A DNA stretch of 64,000 nucleotides, taken from assembly GCA_963677825.2 (NCBI GenBank), contig CAXXEF010000001.1, positions 2,108,001-2,172,000 on the forward strand, written 5' to 3'. Below the pieces are notes generated by a model. It was not told where the DNA came from. It searched no databases and was given only the letters and a program-made list of their open reading frames with translations. The stretch comes from Sporobacter sp963677825 (GTDB lineage Bacteria; Bacillota; Clostridia; Oscillospirales; Oscillospiraceae). The first letter of the stretch is position 1, and each line of letters starts with the position of its first letter. Positions 41,819-50,835 of this stretch are shown here, in pieces. The position numbers were made by a program, and so were the translations under genes.

Positions 41819-43311
41819 CACTTTCCGTTTGATATAGAATCCGAATACTGGTTCAAAATTCTGTCAAGTTGCTTTTTACACCATTGTGCTGTTTTAGATA
41901 CGGGCGGGATGTGTTCCCAGACCGATTCGGCGTATTGATAAAAGCCGTTGACGATGGATAAATCCTCGCTGTACATACGCCGGGTGTATTTTTTAACGTC
42001 CCACGCCGCCGACAGGCTGTCGTCCTGTACAATAATATTGAAGGGGGGCGGCGTATCCATACGCAGCTTTGAAAACGGATAGATAACCATTGTATAGTCC
42101 TCCAGCTGGACCGTTTTCTTGATGTGCTCCAGCTGGCGCATAAACTGCTGCCGGGATATCGTAATGGGGCGTCCGAGAATGGCCGACAGGTCGTATTCAA
42201 TAATAGTATCCTGTTCGGCCATCGCCTCAAAGGCGTCAAGGTCGTAAATCTGTATGCTTTTACAGCGTCCGCGGATGGAGGTGCTTTTTTCGTTGGCGGC
42301 CAGACACAGCTTCTGCTGCGGTATGCTGACGTTGTTGCTGTCGAGAATCTCTCGCAGCAGCTCTTTCGTCATATTGCGGAACGTAGGCTGTTTGTTGACC
42401 ATATATAAACGCCGGGAGCTTTTTATATGCGAGTCGATAATTTCCAGAAGCTCATGGATTTGCTCGTCTCGCATCGTTTGGATCATCAAATGACTTCTTT
42501 CCGCAATCGCTTCCGAGAGGGAATCGTAAAATCTCACGTATTCCGGCTGTCGGTAAAGCGACGTGATCACATAATCCGGATACGCGGACGTGCTGGATAC
42601 CGTCAGGGCCGACTGACCTTCCGCTAAAAACAGATTTTGCCGCAGGGGTGACGGCTGCGGATCGCGATAAAAGTAAGACGTAACGTTTTCGTTGAGATAT
42701 ACTGGTATAAAGCGGAACATATAGTCCCACGGGCGGTATGTCTCGGTAATCTGGTCGAAGATGCGCATATGGTGACCGCAGGCGATTGTTTGAAGCGTTT
42801 CGTCGACCGTTTTCTCCACATAGGATATATCGACGCTGGTCCAGCTAATCGCGCCGAAATCAATAACATCAATCGTCTGACCTGGGGGCATTTTTTGAAT
42901 CGTCTTAAAAAAGCGCCACTGCTCCTTGAACATGTTTTCAATACCCAGCGTTGTTTCGACATTGACATTAAAGAAGGCCGATGCGCTGGATGAGACCGTT
43001 CCCGTCATCTCCTCAGGTGTTTTTGGTACGGTAAGCCAAACGCGCAGCGCGTGCTCCAGCTGTGCCGGATTGTCGGCGTCCAGCTCGGGGTGCTGTTTTT
43101 GCAGCATATCCCGGACAATGTGTCCTTCCTGCTCGGCTGGGGAGGAGAGAATATAGGATGTCAGCTTCGCCGTATGCTTTGACTGATACTTCAGCAAGCG
43201 CTTTCCGGTACGCCAGTTGCTGATAATGGCATAATTGATGCCTAAATGGTCGGCCAGCTCGACACCCGATATATTCAGCGCGCTCATCAGCCATTTCAGC
43301 TTCTCTCCCAT
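41818..43311 (-). CDS. HTH regulator with large unidentified C-terminal domain
   Basis: A 497-residue protein. Residues 1-55 look like a Cro/C1-type helix-turn-helix (LKWLMSALNISGVELADHLG, INYAIISNWRTGKRLL). The remaining 440 residues have no motif I recognise; they are mixed alpha/beta and contain VVIYPFSKLR-like and IQIYDLDAFEAM segments. The gene lies between the dehydrogenase operon and the divergent permease gene, and GTCAAT repeats occur in all three promoter regions around it. It is the natural candidate to bind them. Start ATG 43311 follows GGAAAGGACGG on the minus strand. Confidence 0.7.
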   Translation of the reverse strand: MGEKLKWLMSALNISGVELADHLGINYAIISNWRTGKRLLKYQSKHTAKLTSYILSSPAEQEGHIVRDMLQKQHPELDADNPAQLEHALRVWLTVPKTPEEMTGTVSSSASAFFNVNVETTLGIENMFKEQWRFFKTIQKMPPGQTIDVIDFGAISWTSVDISYVEKTVDETLQTIACGHHMRIFDQITETYRPWDYMFRFIPVYLNENVTSYFYRDPQPSPLRQNLFLAEGQSALTVSSTSAYPDYVITSLYRQPEYVRFYDSLSEAIAERSHLMIQTMRDEQIHELLEIIDSHIKSSRRLYMVNKQPTFRNMTKELLREILDSNNVSIPQQKLCLAANEKSTSIRGRCKSIQIYDLDAFEAMAEQDTIIEYDLSAILGRPITISRQQFMRQLEHIKKTVQLEDYTMVIYPFSKLRMDTPPPFNIIVQDDSLSAAWDVKKYTRRMYSEDLSIVNGFYQYAESVWEHIPPVSKTAQWCKKQLDRILNQYSDSISNGK

Positions 43312-43385
43312 ATGGATCCGTCCTTTCCGCTCGCTTTTGTATCTGCTGTTAGTCTGATAAAAGCATACAGGGCTGGTGGCGATAA

Positions 43386-43402
43386 GTCAATAATATGTCA
43401 AT
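43386..43402 (+). promoter_or_regulatory. GTCAAT direct-repeat operator candidate 3
   Basis: GTCAATAATATGTCAAT, 75 bases before the regulator start on the other strand. It could serve autoregulation. Confidence 0.6.
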
Positions 43403-43445
43403 ACAAAAGGCGAATGCGCTGAATTTTGTGTATATCTACACAGCT

Positions 43446-43462
43446 GTTGACATATGATTGAC
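43446..43462 (-). promoter_or_regulatory. GTCAAT direct-repeat operator candidate 4
   Basis: Read on the minus strand it is GTCAATCATATGTCAAC. It lies in the divergent region between regulator and permease genes. Confidence 0.5.
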
Positions 43463-43518
43463 GTTTTATTTAACAGGTTTATGTATAGACAATAATCCAC
43501 TCTATTCGCTACAATGAG

Positions 43519-43585
43519 ATCACCATACGAAAGCGTGGTCGACAAAGGTGTTGAAGCTGCAATTGGGCGGCTCGGCGCCTTTTTG
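43519..43585 (+). promoter_or_regulatory. Conserved terminator leader A before the APC permease gene
   Basis: ATCACCATACGAAAGCGTGG is followed by ACAAAGGTGTTGAAGC and GGCGCCTTTTTG. Bases 43544-43560 pair with 43567-43582 to form a terminator. The same pattern occurs before the gene at 45439. The order of conserved 5' segment, hairpin and T-run suggests antitermination or a small regulatory RNA. Confidence 0.6.
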
Positions 43586-43711
43586 TTTTATCAACCATGC
43601 TGACGGCTGAATATTGACGGTCGATTCATCGAGATCGACGAGCAAGGGCGCTCTGAATATCAGAGCGCCCTTGACCTTTAAACACATGGGAACATATGGG
43701 GGAGTATTAAA

Positions 43712-45121
43712 ATGCAAGACACGAAGAAATTTGGTTTACCGACAGCTATTTCCATCGGCGTTGGGCTGATCGTAGCGACCAGCTGCCTGCTCTCGCTGGG
43801 TCTCGGCATCGGGCTGGCCGGCGGCGGATTCGTTATTTCCATGGTCATCGTTTTCATCTTAAACACGTTTTTAGCTGTTTCGTTCAGCGAGCTGCATGGG
43901 TTGATGCCTAATTTGGACGGCGGTTTGGGGCAATACACAAAGGTTGGGTTGGGCCCTGTCGTTTCCATTATCTCGACACTGTCGGCGTATGGCATTGTCA
44001 ATCTGCTGGCGGGATCGGTGGAAATTGCCATGTGTGGCATGGTGATCAGCGACGTCTTTTTCCCCGGTATACCGGCACCCGTCATCAGCGTAGCTATTCT
44101 GGCGGTTCTGACTTTTGTAAACTTCAGAGGCATTAACCTTTTTGCACGGATTCAAAACATTGTGGTTTTCCTGCTGCTTTTATCGCTGGTTCTGATGGCT
44201 TTCATCAGCTTTTTCAAGCTTGGAACCGGCACGGTCATACCACCGTCTGAGCAGATGGCAGCGCCCGTGCAGGGCTTTGGCGGTGCGCTGAGCCTGTCGG
44301 CGTTGGCGTTCTGGCTGTTTATCGGCATCGAGTTTGTTATTCCAGTCGCAAAGAACATGAAAAAGGCCAAAAGAAATGTCCCGCTCGCGATGATTCTCGG
44401 TATATTGATTCTTTTAGTTATCCAGTCGTTCTTAGGGCTGGGCATGAAAAATTACGTATCGTTGGAGGTCCTCTCAACCGCCGAGCTGCCGCACATGGTG
44501 TTTGCCAGCAATCTTCTGGGCCGGACGGGTGAAGTTTGGATGGGTATCGTATCGATTCTGGCCAGCGTGAGCACCGTCAATACAATATTGGGTGGTATTC
44601 CGCGCGTTTTCCAGGGTATGGCGGAAACCGACCTTCTGCCTTCCGGATTTGCTAAACTCAATAAGAGAGCCGTGCCGATAGTTGGCCTGTTCGTTATGTC
44701 TATCGGCAATGCATTGCTGATCGTCACGGGCCTGACGCAGACCTCCGGCCTCATCAATATGCTGCTGGCCGCATCCTGCTTCTGGCTGACATCGTATATT
44801 CTTGTTAACGTCACGGTGCTGGTTCTTCGGAGACGATATCCGGATCATCCCGGACGGAATAAAAAACTGACGCTACTCGGTATCCCACAGATTGTCTGTA
44901 TTATCGGCGATATCTATATGATCTGGAACATCGCCGAGGGAGATGCGCGGATCACGATCTACAAAATATTCCTGGCTATTCTGGCTGTGCTCATTGTTTT
45001 CTCTGTCATTTGGGTCAAGTTCGTTAAAAAAGATCCGATGTTCAAGCCCGCCACAATTGACGAAGTAGAAGAAATGAACAGCTATTCCGCCCTGGAAAAG
45101 CGCGAAGGCATGGCTTCGTAG
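43712..45121 (+). CDS. APC-family amino acid permease
   Basis: A 469-residue transporter with about twelve membrane helices. The N-terminus GLPTAISIGVGLIVATSC and the FVNFRGINLFARIQNIVVF and IGIEFVIPVAKNMKKAKRNV segments are typical of the amino acid-polyamine-organocation family. A GGGGGAG-like site precedes ATG 43712. Regulation by the GTCAAT sites and leader A places it with the dehydrogenase and OCD genes, so it probably imports their amino-acid or amine substrate. Confidence 0.88.
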   Translation: MQDTKKFGLPTAISIGVGLIVATSCLLSLGLGIGLAGGGFVISMVIVFILNTFLAVSFSELHGLMPNLDGGLGQYTKVGLGPVVSIISTLSAYGIVNLLAGSVEIAMCGMVISDVFFPGIPAPVISVAILAVLTFVNFRGINLFARIQNIVVFLLLLSLVLMAFISFFKLGTGTVIPPSEQMAAPVQGFGGALSLSALAFWLFIGIEFVIPVAKNMKKAKRNVPLAMILGILILLVIQSFLGLGMKNYVSLEVLSTAELPHMVFASNLLGRTGEVWMGIVSILASVSTVNTILGGIPRVFQGMAETDLLPSGFAKLNKRAVPIVGLFVMSIGNALLIVTGLTQTSGLINMLLAASCFWLTSYILVNVTVLVLRRRYPDHPGRNKKLTLLGIPQIVCIIGDIYMIWNIAEGDARITIYKIFLAILAVLIVFSVIWVKFVKKDPMFKPATIDEVEEMNSYSALEKREGMAS

Positions 45122-45129
45122 CAATTTTA

Positions 45130-45175
45130 CCGGCCGTATCGTGATAAGGCGCGCGCCGCATCACGATACGGCCGG
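45130..45175 (+). terminator. Strong hairpin after the permease gene
   Basis: A perfect 15-bp stem (45130-45144 with 45161-45175) lies nine bases after the stop codon. T residues are few, but the stem is long and GC-rich. Confidence 0.7.
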
Positions 45176-45215
45176 ATTCTATAGCGGTTTAAGGATTGAT
45201 TGCACCAACTTAAAA

Positions 45216-45232
45216 GTCAATAATGAGTCAAT
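45216..45232 (+). promoter_or_regulatory. GTCAAT direct-repeat operator candidate 5
   Basis: GTCAATAATGAGTCAAT, an exact two-hexamer site, 220 bases before the OCD-like gene. Confidence 0.6.
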
Positions 45233-45296
45233 AATCTTTAATAATATCAAATAATTTGAATTCTATTATATAAATTGCCGTAAAATTGACGTTATA

Positions 45297-45313
45297 TTCA
45301 ACAATCTGTCAAT
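45297..45313 (+). promoter_or_regulatory. GTCAAT direct-repeat operator candidate 6
   Basis: TTCAACAATCTGTCAAT, one mismatch in the first hexamer and T for C/T variation as in candidate 1. It precedes leader B. Confidence 0.5.
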
Positions 45314-45350
45314 GGACAAACGAAACCTGATAGACTAAACTTAATTTCAA

Positions 45351-45413
45351 ATCACAACGAAACAGTCATTAACAAAGGCGTTATTGCAGCAAAAGCGGCA
45401 TGGCGCCTTTTTG
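45351..45413 (+). promoter_or_regulatory. Conserved terminator leader B before the OCD-like gene
   Basis: ATCACAACGAAACAGTCATT, ACAAAGGCGTTATTGC and GGCGCCTTTTTG align with leader A. Bases 45374-45390 pair with 45395-45410, and one pair changes from U-G in A to C-G in B, which keeps the stem. Confidence 0.6.
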
Positions 45414-45438
45414 ATTTAATTGAGAAAGGACGAGGAAA

Positions 45439-46581
45439 TTGAGCGAAGCGAAAATTGATTTCTTATACCTGAACGAGCAGGATATGATCGAAGCCGGTGT
45501 CATGGATATGAAGGGCTGCGTCGAAGCGCTGGATGATATGTTCCGCCTGATGAAAATGGGCGACTATAGGATGGGCGGCTCGAACGGCAACTCCCACGGC
45601 GTGATGATGACGTTCCCGCCCGAGCCGGAGTTTCCGAATATGCCCAAGGACGGTCCCGACCGCCGCTTTATGGCGATGCCGGCCTACCTCGGCGGCCAGT
45701 TTGATATGGTCGGCATGAAATGGTACGGTTCCAATGTTGAAAACAAGAAAAAAGGCCTGCCGCGCTCCGTATTGATGCTCACGCTTAACGACAAAGACAC
45801 CGGCGCGCCGATTGCCTATATGTCGGCCAACATCCTCAGCGCTTACAGAACAGGGGCTGTGCCCGGTGTGGGATATAAGTATTTCGCCAGGGACGACGCC
45901 AAAACAATCGGCATCATCGGCCCGGGCGTCATGGGCAAAACGGCTTTTGAAGCCGCGATGGCCGTCCGCCCCGGCATTGATACTGTCAAGATCAAGGGCA
46001 GCAGTCCGACGTCGGCGTCCTCCACGGCGTTTAAGGCTTTCGTAGAGGAAAGATATCCGTCTGTTAAAAATATCGTCATTGTGGACACCAACGAAGAGGC
46101 CGTGCGGGACTGTGACATTGTCAGCATCGCGCCCTCCGTCCCGACAGGTGACCCGGCGCTTTATCCCTTCGTGGAGGAGAGCTGGATTAAGCCCGGCGCC
46201 GTTATCAGCTGCGCCGCCGCTGCCCGCTTCGACGATGATTTCCTCATTAACCGCGCACGGAACGTTGCCGACAACATTATGCTGTACGAGGCGTGGGCGG
46301 AGGAGATACCGTATCCGGCGTATGAATCCATCCCGATGCCCGCCGTCCACTGCATGGACCTCATCCACGACGGGAAGATGACCATTGATCAGATCGACGA
46401 TCTGGGCGACGCGATGATCGGCAAGATTCCGATGCACCGCAAGGAAAATGAAATCGTCGTTTACTCCGTCGGCGGCATGCCAATCGAGGATGTGGCGTGG
46501 GGCACCATTGTTTACAGAAACGCAATTGAGAAGGGTATCGGCACAAAGCTGAACCTATGGGATGTTCCCGTCCTGCGTTGA
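45439..46581 (+). CDS. Ornithine cyclodeaminase/mu-crystallin family protein
   Basis: A 380-residue protein of the OCD/mu-crystallin family: an NAD-binding fold with IGIIGPGVMGKTAFEAAMAV near residue 155, GLPRSVLMLTLNDKDTGAPI before it, and WIKPGAVISCAAAARFDDDF later. Members deaminate ornithine, reduce imines or make tauropine-like and other opine products. Translation starts at TTG 45439 behind GAGGAAA. With the amine dehydrogenase, RidA and amidohydrolase it fits a pathway for an imino acid or opine. Confidence 0.87.
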   Translation: MSEAKIDFLYLNEQDMIEAGVMDMKGCVEALDDMFRLMKMGDYRMGGSNGNSHGVMMTFPPEPEFPNMPKDGPDRRFMAMPAYLGGQFDMVGMKWYGSNVENKKKGLPRSVLMLTLNDKDTGAPIAYMSANILSAYRTGAVPGVGYKYFARDDAKTIGIIGPGVMGKTAFEAAMAVRPGIDTVKIKGSSPTSASSTAFKAFVEERYPSVKNIVIVDTNEEAVRDCDIVSIAPSVPTGDPALYPFVEESWIKPGAVISCAAAARFDDDFLINRARNVADNIMLYEAWAEEIPYPAYESIPMPAVHCMDLIHDGKMTIDQIDDLGDAMIGKIPMHRKENEIVVYSVGGMPIEDVAWGTIVYRNAIEKGIGTKLNLWDVPVLR

Positions 46582-46614
46582 CAGATAATAACTATAAAGA
46601 AAGGTGCCCTTACC

Positions 46615-48276
46615 ATGAGTAAACCCCGGACGCCCTATGCTGATCTAGTCATCCAAAACGCCAATGTCTACACCGTTGCCCTGACGATTGAGGACATACA
46701 AGCCGGTAAATATGACTTCCCGATCTATCCAGCCGGCTTTGCCGCAGCGAAGGACGGAAAGACCATTGGCGTTGGCCCCGGCGACGGCAGCGATTTTATC
46801 GGGCCGGATACAACGGTTATTGACGCCGGCGGAAAAACACTGCTCCCGGGCCTCATCGACAGCCACATGCACGCGCTTTTTTGCGGCGTGGAGCTGTTGG
46901 GCGCGAACATGGAAGGGCTCAGCAATATTGACGCCTTCAAAAAACGCCTCAAGGAGCAGGCGGACAAGACGCCGTCCGGCCACTGGGTAAAGGGCTCGGG
47001 CTGGAACGAGATTGTCTGGAGCGATCAAAAAATGCCGACCCGCTACGACCTCGACGCGGTAACGACGGATCATCCTGTTTACTGTGCCCGCCTATGCCAC
47101 CACGTCTATGTGGCCAACTCCAAGGCTCTGGAGCTGGCCGGCATCACGAAAGACACGCCGGACCCCGAGGGCGGCAGGATCGGCCGCGACGAAAACGGGG
47201 AGCCGGACGGGCTCCTATACGAGAACTCGGCCATGGGGCTTATTGCCGCGGTGATACCGCCGCTTACGGAAGAGCAGCTCATTGTGGCAATTGAGAGCAT
47301 CGGCCAAATGCTCAACAGCTTCGGCATTACCAGCTGTATTGACGCCAACCTGCCGCAGAAGCCTATGCGCGCGTACCTGCAGGCTAAAAAGCAGGGCCGG
47401 CTGACGTACCGAGCCAACCTCATGTTTTATCTCGACAAGGCGTGGGGCGACATGCCGTATCATCTCGAGCGCATCCGGCAAATGACCGCCGTCACAGGCT
47501 TCGGGGACGACATGCTCAAGCTCAACGGCATCAAGGTCACGCTCGACGGCATCCCGGCAACCGGCACGGCCGCCATGCGTGAAAACTATGATCACATACC
47601 GGAAACAGCAGGGGAGCTCATCTATACAAAAGACCAGATGGTGGAGATGGGCCGGCTGGCCGGCCAAAACAAATGGCAGATCGGCATCCATTGCTGCGGT
47701 GATAAGTCGGCGGATGTGGCCATGGACACCTTTGAAGCTGCTTATGAGGCCGCCGGGAACCGCGACGCCCGGCATTACATCATCCACATGGCCATTACCC
47801 AGCCCGATCAGGTCGGCCGATTGAAGGAGCTCAACGTGCCAATAACGGTGCAGCCGACAATCAACCTCCAGATGGGAGAGCAGGGCCTCATCGGCGAGCG
47901 GCTGACATCCCGTTATATGATGTTCAAGACGGCGATGGATGCCGGCGTTATCGTCGGCGGCAGCTCGGATTGTCCGGTTGTCACATGCAGTCCCTTTGAG
48001 GGCATGTACGGTGCGATAACACGGAACACGGCATGCGGCTTTGTCCATCTGCCCGACGAGGCGCTCAGCGCTAAAGAAACCCTCATCATGTGGACGAAAA
48101 GCTCGGCGTATTTCTCCCATGACGATACTAAAATGGGCTCCGTTGAGGTCGGCAACGCCGCCGACTATGCGCTGGTCGATACGCCGATTCTGGACGCGTC
48201 GCCCGAGGAGATCCGGGGTACAAAGGTACTCAAGACCATCCTGGCCGGCAAAATCGTCTACGACTCGGAAAGTTAA
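46615..48276 (+). CDS. YtcJ-like amidohydrolase (second copy in window)
   Basis: A 553-residue member of the same branch as the product of 24382-26067. It carries LLPGLIDSHMHALFCGVELL near residue 85, GLLYENSAMGLIAAV, HCCGDKSADVAMDTFEAAYE and the catalytic GGSSDCPVVTCSPFEGMYG near 450. It begins 33 bases after the OCD-like gene and precedes the ABC transporter. The substrate is unknown; an N-acyl or cyclic amide precursor of the amine pathway is plausible. Confidence 0.86.
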   Translation: MSKPRTPYADLVIQNANVYTVALTIEDIQAGKYDFPIYPAGFAAAKDGKTIGVGPGDGSDFIGPDTTVIDAGGKTLLPGLIDSHMHALFCGVELLGANMEGLSNIDAFKKRLKEQADKTPSGHWVKGSGWNEIVWSDQKMPTRYDLDAVTTDHPVYCARLCHHVYVANSKALELAGITKDTPDPEGGRIGRDENGEPDGLLYENSAMGLIAAVIPPLTEEQLIVAIESIGQMLNSFGITSCIDANLPQKPMRAYLQAKKQGRLTYRANLMFYLDKAWGDMPYHLERIRQMTAVTGFGDDMLKLNGIKVTLDGIPATGTAAMRENYDHIPETAGELIYTKDQMVEMGRLAGQNKWQIGIHCCGDKSADVAMDTFEAAYEAAGNRDARHYIIHMAITQPDQVGRLKELNVPITVQPTINLQMGEQGLIGERLTSRYMMFKTAMDAGVIVGGSSDCPVVTCSPFEGMYGAITRNTACGFVHLPDEALSAKETLIMWTKSSAYFSHDDTKMGSVEVGNAADYALVDTPILDASPEEIRGTKVLKTILAGKIVYDSES

Positions 48277-48331
48277 TAGCATTACTTGAGCGCGGCCTAA
48301 GGAAAGGCCGCACCTCAAAGCTGCGGTATAC

Positions 48332-48364
48332 AAAGGGGTATCACGGAGTGTGATATCCCTTTTT
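48332..48364 (+). terminator. Intrinsic terminator after the amidohydrolase gene
   Basis: A 13-bp stem (48332-48344 with 48350-48362, one G-U pair) is followed by TTTTTG. A smaller hairpin lies just before it (48292-48311). Confidence 0.85.
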
Positions 48365-48444
48365 GTTTACCTATTACCCGCCTGCCTATAGATTTTAATG
48401 CCATACAAGCCCAGCTAGACTGAGTTTAATTCGGAGGTCATGTT

Positions 48445-49248
48445 ATGCATCGTTTTAATTTTAAGATGAACAGGGTTCAAAAATCATATATGACCAAAAA
48501 AGGCAGGCTGGAGGTCTTAAAGGATATTAGTCTGACCATTAAAGAGCATGAATTTGTCTGCATACTGGGCAGCACCGGCTGCGGAAAATCGACACTGATG
48601 CGTATCATCAGCGGTATAGAAAAGTGCTCTGGCGGCGATTTCATTTTCTTCGGACAAGACGCATCGCGCGGCGTGCCGTCATCCCTGCAGAAAAACACCG
48701 GTGTCATCTCGCAAAGTGATAATCTCATGGAATGGCGCACCGTTTACGCCAACGTGCGCCTGCCGCTGGAGGTATTCGGCGGCGCGCGCGGCAGCACGGC
48801 TGAAGAGAGCGTTCTGGAGCAGCTTCGCCTTGTCGGGCTGCAGGATTACAAAGCATGCTACCCCAAGGAGCTGTCCGGCGGTATGCGCCAGCGCTGCGCC
48901 GTCGCGCGCGCGCTTGTTCATAATCCGTCTGTGCTTTTGCTGGATCAGCCGTTCGGTGCTTTGGATGCGATCACGCGCAAAACGCTCAACCAGGAGCTTC
49001 TAAAAATATGGCAGGAGCGCCAAAACACCATCGTCATGGTTACAAACAACATTAACGAGGCGCTGACGCTCGCAACACGGCTCATTGTGTTGTCGCCAAT
49101 TCCGGCTACCATCGTGGGCGAACTGGATATTCCGCTAAGCTATGAAGAGCGTACGCAGGATATCCTGATTAATCCGGAATTCATCCGGCTGCGCGAGCAG
49201 GTCACCGAGCTTGTGCGCAGCCAGACCTTGACTGGAGGAGCGGTATGA
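48445..49248 (+). CDS. Nitrate/sulfonate/taurine-type ABC ATPase (first)
   Basis: A 267-residue SsuB/TauB-like ATPase with Walker A GSTGCGKSTL, signature LSGGMRQR and Walker B LLLDQPFGALD, where Gln replaces the catalytic-adjacent Glu usually seen as DEPFGALD. GGAGGTC lies upstream of ATG 48445. It overlaps the permease gene by four bases. The Q substitution suggests a weak or inactive hydrolysis site paired with the normal ATPase at 50024. Confidence 0.85.
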   Translation: MHRFNFKMNRVQKSYMTKKGRLEVLKDISLTIKEHEFVCILGSTGCGKSTLMRIISGIEKCSGGDFIFFGQDASRGVPSSLQKNTGVISQSDNLMEWRTVYANVRLPLEVFGGARGSTAEESVLEQLRLVGLQDYKACYPKELSGGMRQRCAVARALVHNPSVLLLDQPFGALDAITRKTLNQELLKIWQERQNTIVMVTNNINEALTLATRLIVLSPIPATIVGELDIPLSYEERTQDILINPEFIRLREQVTELVRSQTLTGGAV

Positions 49249-50003
49249 GAAAGACCGAATCAAAAGTAATGCCGGTGGCGGCGCCGGTTATCGCCGCTGC
49301 TATTTTACTCATTGTGTGGGAGGCCATCACGCGGATATTCCAGATCCCCGAAAAGCTCCTGCCGGCCCCAACCGCCATTGTCGGCGCACTGGCGGATAAT
49401 TTTGCCGACGTCATTGCTAAGGATCTTGCCATCTCGGCAAAAAATATCGCGCTCGGATATGTGCTGGCGGTGCCTTTAGGCTTTATCGTAGCCGCTCTTG
49501 CCGCTCAGTTTAAGCTGGTTGTACGGGCTATCACGCCGGTGCTGATTATTTTAATGGTGACCCCAATGGCAACGCTCGTGCCGATCTTTAAGCTGACGAT
49601 GGGCGCCAGCTCCTCGCTGAAGATTATCATCATCATCCTGCAAATGGCTCCGGTCGTGGCGCTTAACAGCCTGACGGGCTTTGCCAATCCGCCCAAGAAT
49701 AATGTCGACGTTATGAAAGCGATGGGCTGCGGTCGGTGGCGGACATTTTTCAAAGTGAATGTACCCAACGCCATGCCGCATGTTTTCACCGGCCTCAAGC
49801 TTGGATGTATCCTCGGGACCATTGCCTCGATGGTAGCGGATATGTCGGTGGGTCAGGGCGGACTCGGTTACCGGATTAAGATTTACGCGTCGTTTGCGTC
49901 GACGGCGTCGGCCTTTGCTACCATTATTGTAGCCGCCGTTGTGGGCGTGGCGCTGTTTCAAATCGTCAATATAATCGAACGCAAGGTCATTGTCTGGAAA
50001 TAA
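49245..50003 (+). CDS. SsuC/TauC-type ABC permease (first)
   Basis: A 252-residue permease with about six membrane helices and the BPD-type motif DVMKAMGCGRWRTFFKVNVP near residue 155, followed by PHVFTGLKLGCILGTIASM. It belongs to the group that imports sulfonates, nitrate, cyanate or thiamine precursors. It is coupled to the ATPase gene by a four-base overlap. Confidence 0.87.
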   Translation: MRKTESKVMPVAAPVIAAAILLIVWEAITRIFQIPEKLLPAPTAIVGALADNFADVIAKDLAISAKNIALGYVLAVPLGFIVAALAAQFKLVVRAITPVLIILMVTPMATLVPIFKLTMGASSSLKIIIIILQMAPVVALNSLTGFANPPKNNVDVMKAMGCGRWRTFFKVNVPNAMPHVFTGLKLGCILGTIASMVADMSVGQGGLGYRIKIYASFASTASAFATIIVAAVVGVALFQIVNIIERKVIVWK

Positions 50004-50023
50004 AACGAATGGGAGGTGCCGGT

Positions 50024-50821
50024 ATGCAGCCTATTATAGAGCTTAGCAATATCAGTAAGCAGTTTGTCGCCCGTCGGCAGAAGATCACTGCGCTGGAAGA
50101 CGTTAATATGCAGTTTGAAGAAGGTGAATTCGTCTCAATCGTCGGTCCCAGCGGCTGCGGTAAGTCTACGGTCATACGGATGATCGACGACATTATCAAG
50201 CCGTCTTCCGGTACGATCACCGTCGACGGTGTGCCATACGATAACGACAAGCCGATCTCAAGTGAGATGGTTCGAAACCTCGGCTTTATATTTCAGATAC
50301 CGAATTTATACCCCTGGCTGACCATCCGCCAAAATGTAACGCTTCCGCTAAAAATACTGGGACTTGATGACGCGGCGCATCAGGCGTATGCCGACGAGCT
50401 GCTGGCCATGATCCAGCTGACCGACTATGCCGGCGCATACCCCAGCGAGATATCCGGCGGTATGGCGCAGCGTATCGGCGTCATCCGCGGAATGGTACAC
50501 AAGCCGAAAATGCTGATGATGGACGAGCCGTTCGGCGCGCTGGATGACGAAACCCGGGAGCAACTCAATATCGAGCTGCTGAGCATCTGGGAAAAGACGG
50601 GGATGACCATTATCTTTATCACCCATAACGTGGAGGAGGCCGTACTTTTAAGCCAGCGGGTATATGTAATGGCCTCAAACCCCGGCCGTGTGATTGCGGA
50701 TATGGCGATTGATTTCAAAAGACCGCGTACGCTGGAGCTGCTTACAGAGCCGGATTTTGCCGCTTACTGCAACCAGATTGAAAAGCTCATCGGCAAAATT
50801 GATCTGGATCAGATTGTTTAG
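50024..50821 (+). CDS. Nitrate/sulfonate/taurine-type ABC ATPase (second)
   Basis: A 265-residue ATPase with Walker A GPSGCGKSTV, signature ISGGMAQR and a complete Walker B MMDEPFGALDDETR. ATG 50024 has GGGAGG upstream; an earlier in-frame GTG-like start at 50009 is unlikely. It differs from the first ATPase, so the transporter is probably a heterodimer. Confidence 0.86.
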   Translation: MQPIIELSNISKQFVARRQKITALEDVNMQFEEGEFVSIVGPSGCGKSTVIRMIDDIIKPSSGTITVDGVPYDNDKPISSEMVRNLGFIFQIPNLYPWLTIRQNVTLPLKILGLDDAAHQAYADELLAMIQLTDYAGAYPSEISGGMAQRIGVIRGMVHKPKMLMMDEPFGALDDETREQLNIELLSIWEKTGMTIIFITHNVEEAVLLSQRVYVMASNPGRVIADMAIDFKRPRTLELLTEPDFAAYCNQIEKLIGKIDLDQIV

Positions 50822-50835
50822 GAGGTGACGTGTCC

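Noticed and set aside
45463..46437. Long minus-strand frame opposite the OCD-like gene
   Set aside because: Antisense shadow of a well-supported gene; the His- and Val-rich composition is typical of reversed coding sequence.
47215..48333. Long minus-strand frame opposite the second amidohydrolase gene
   Set aside because: Fully overlaps a conserved enzyme gene, has no ribosome binding site, and its composition mirrors the sense codons.
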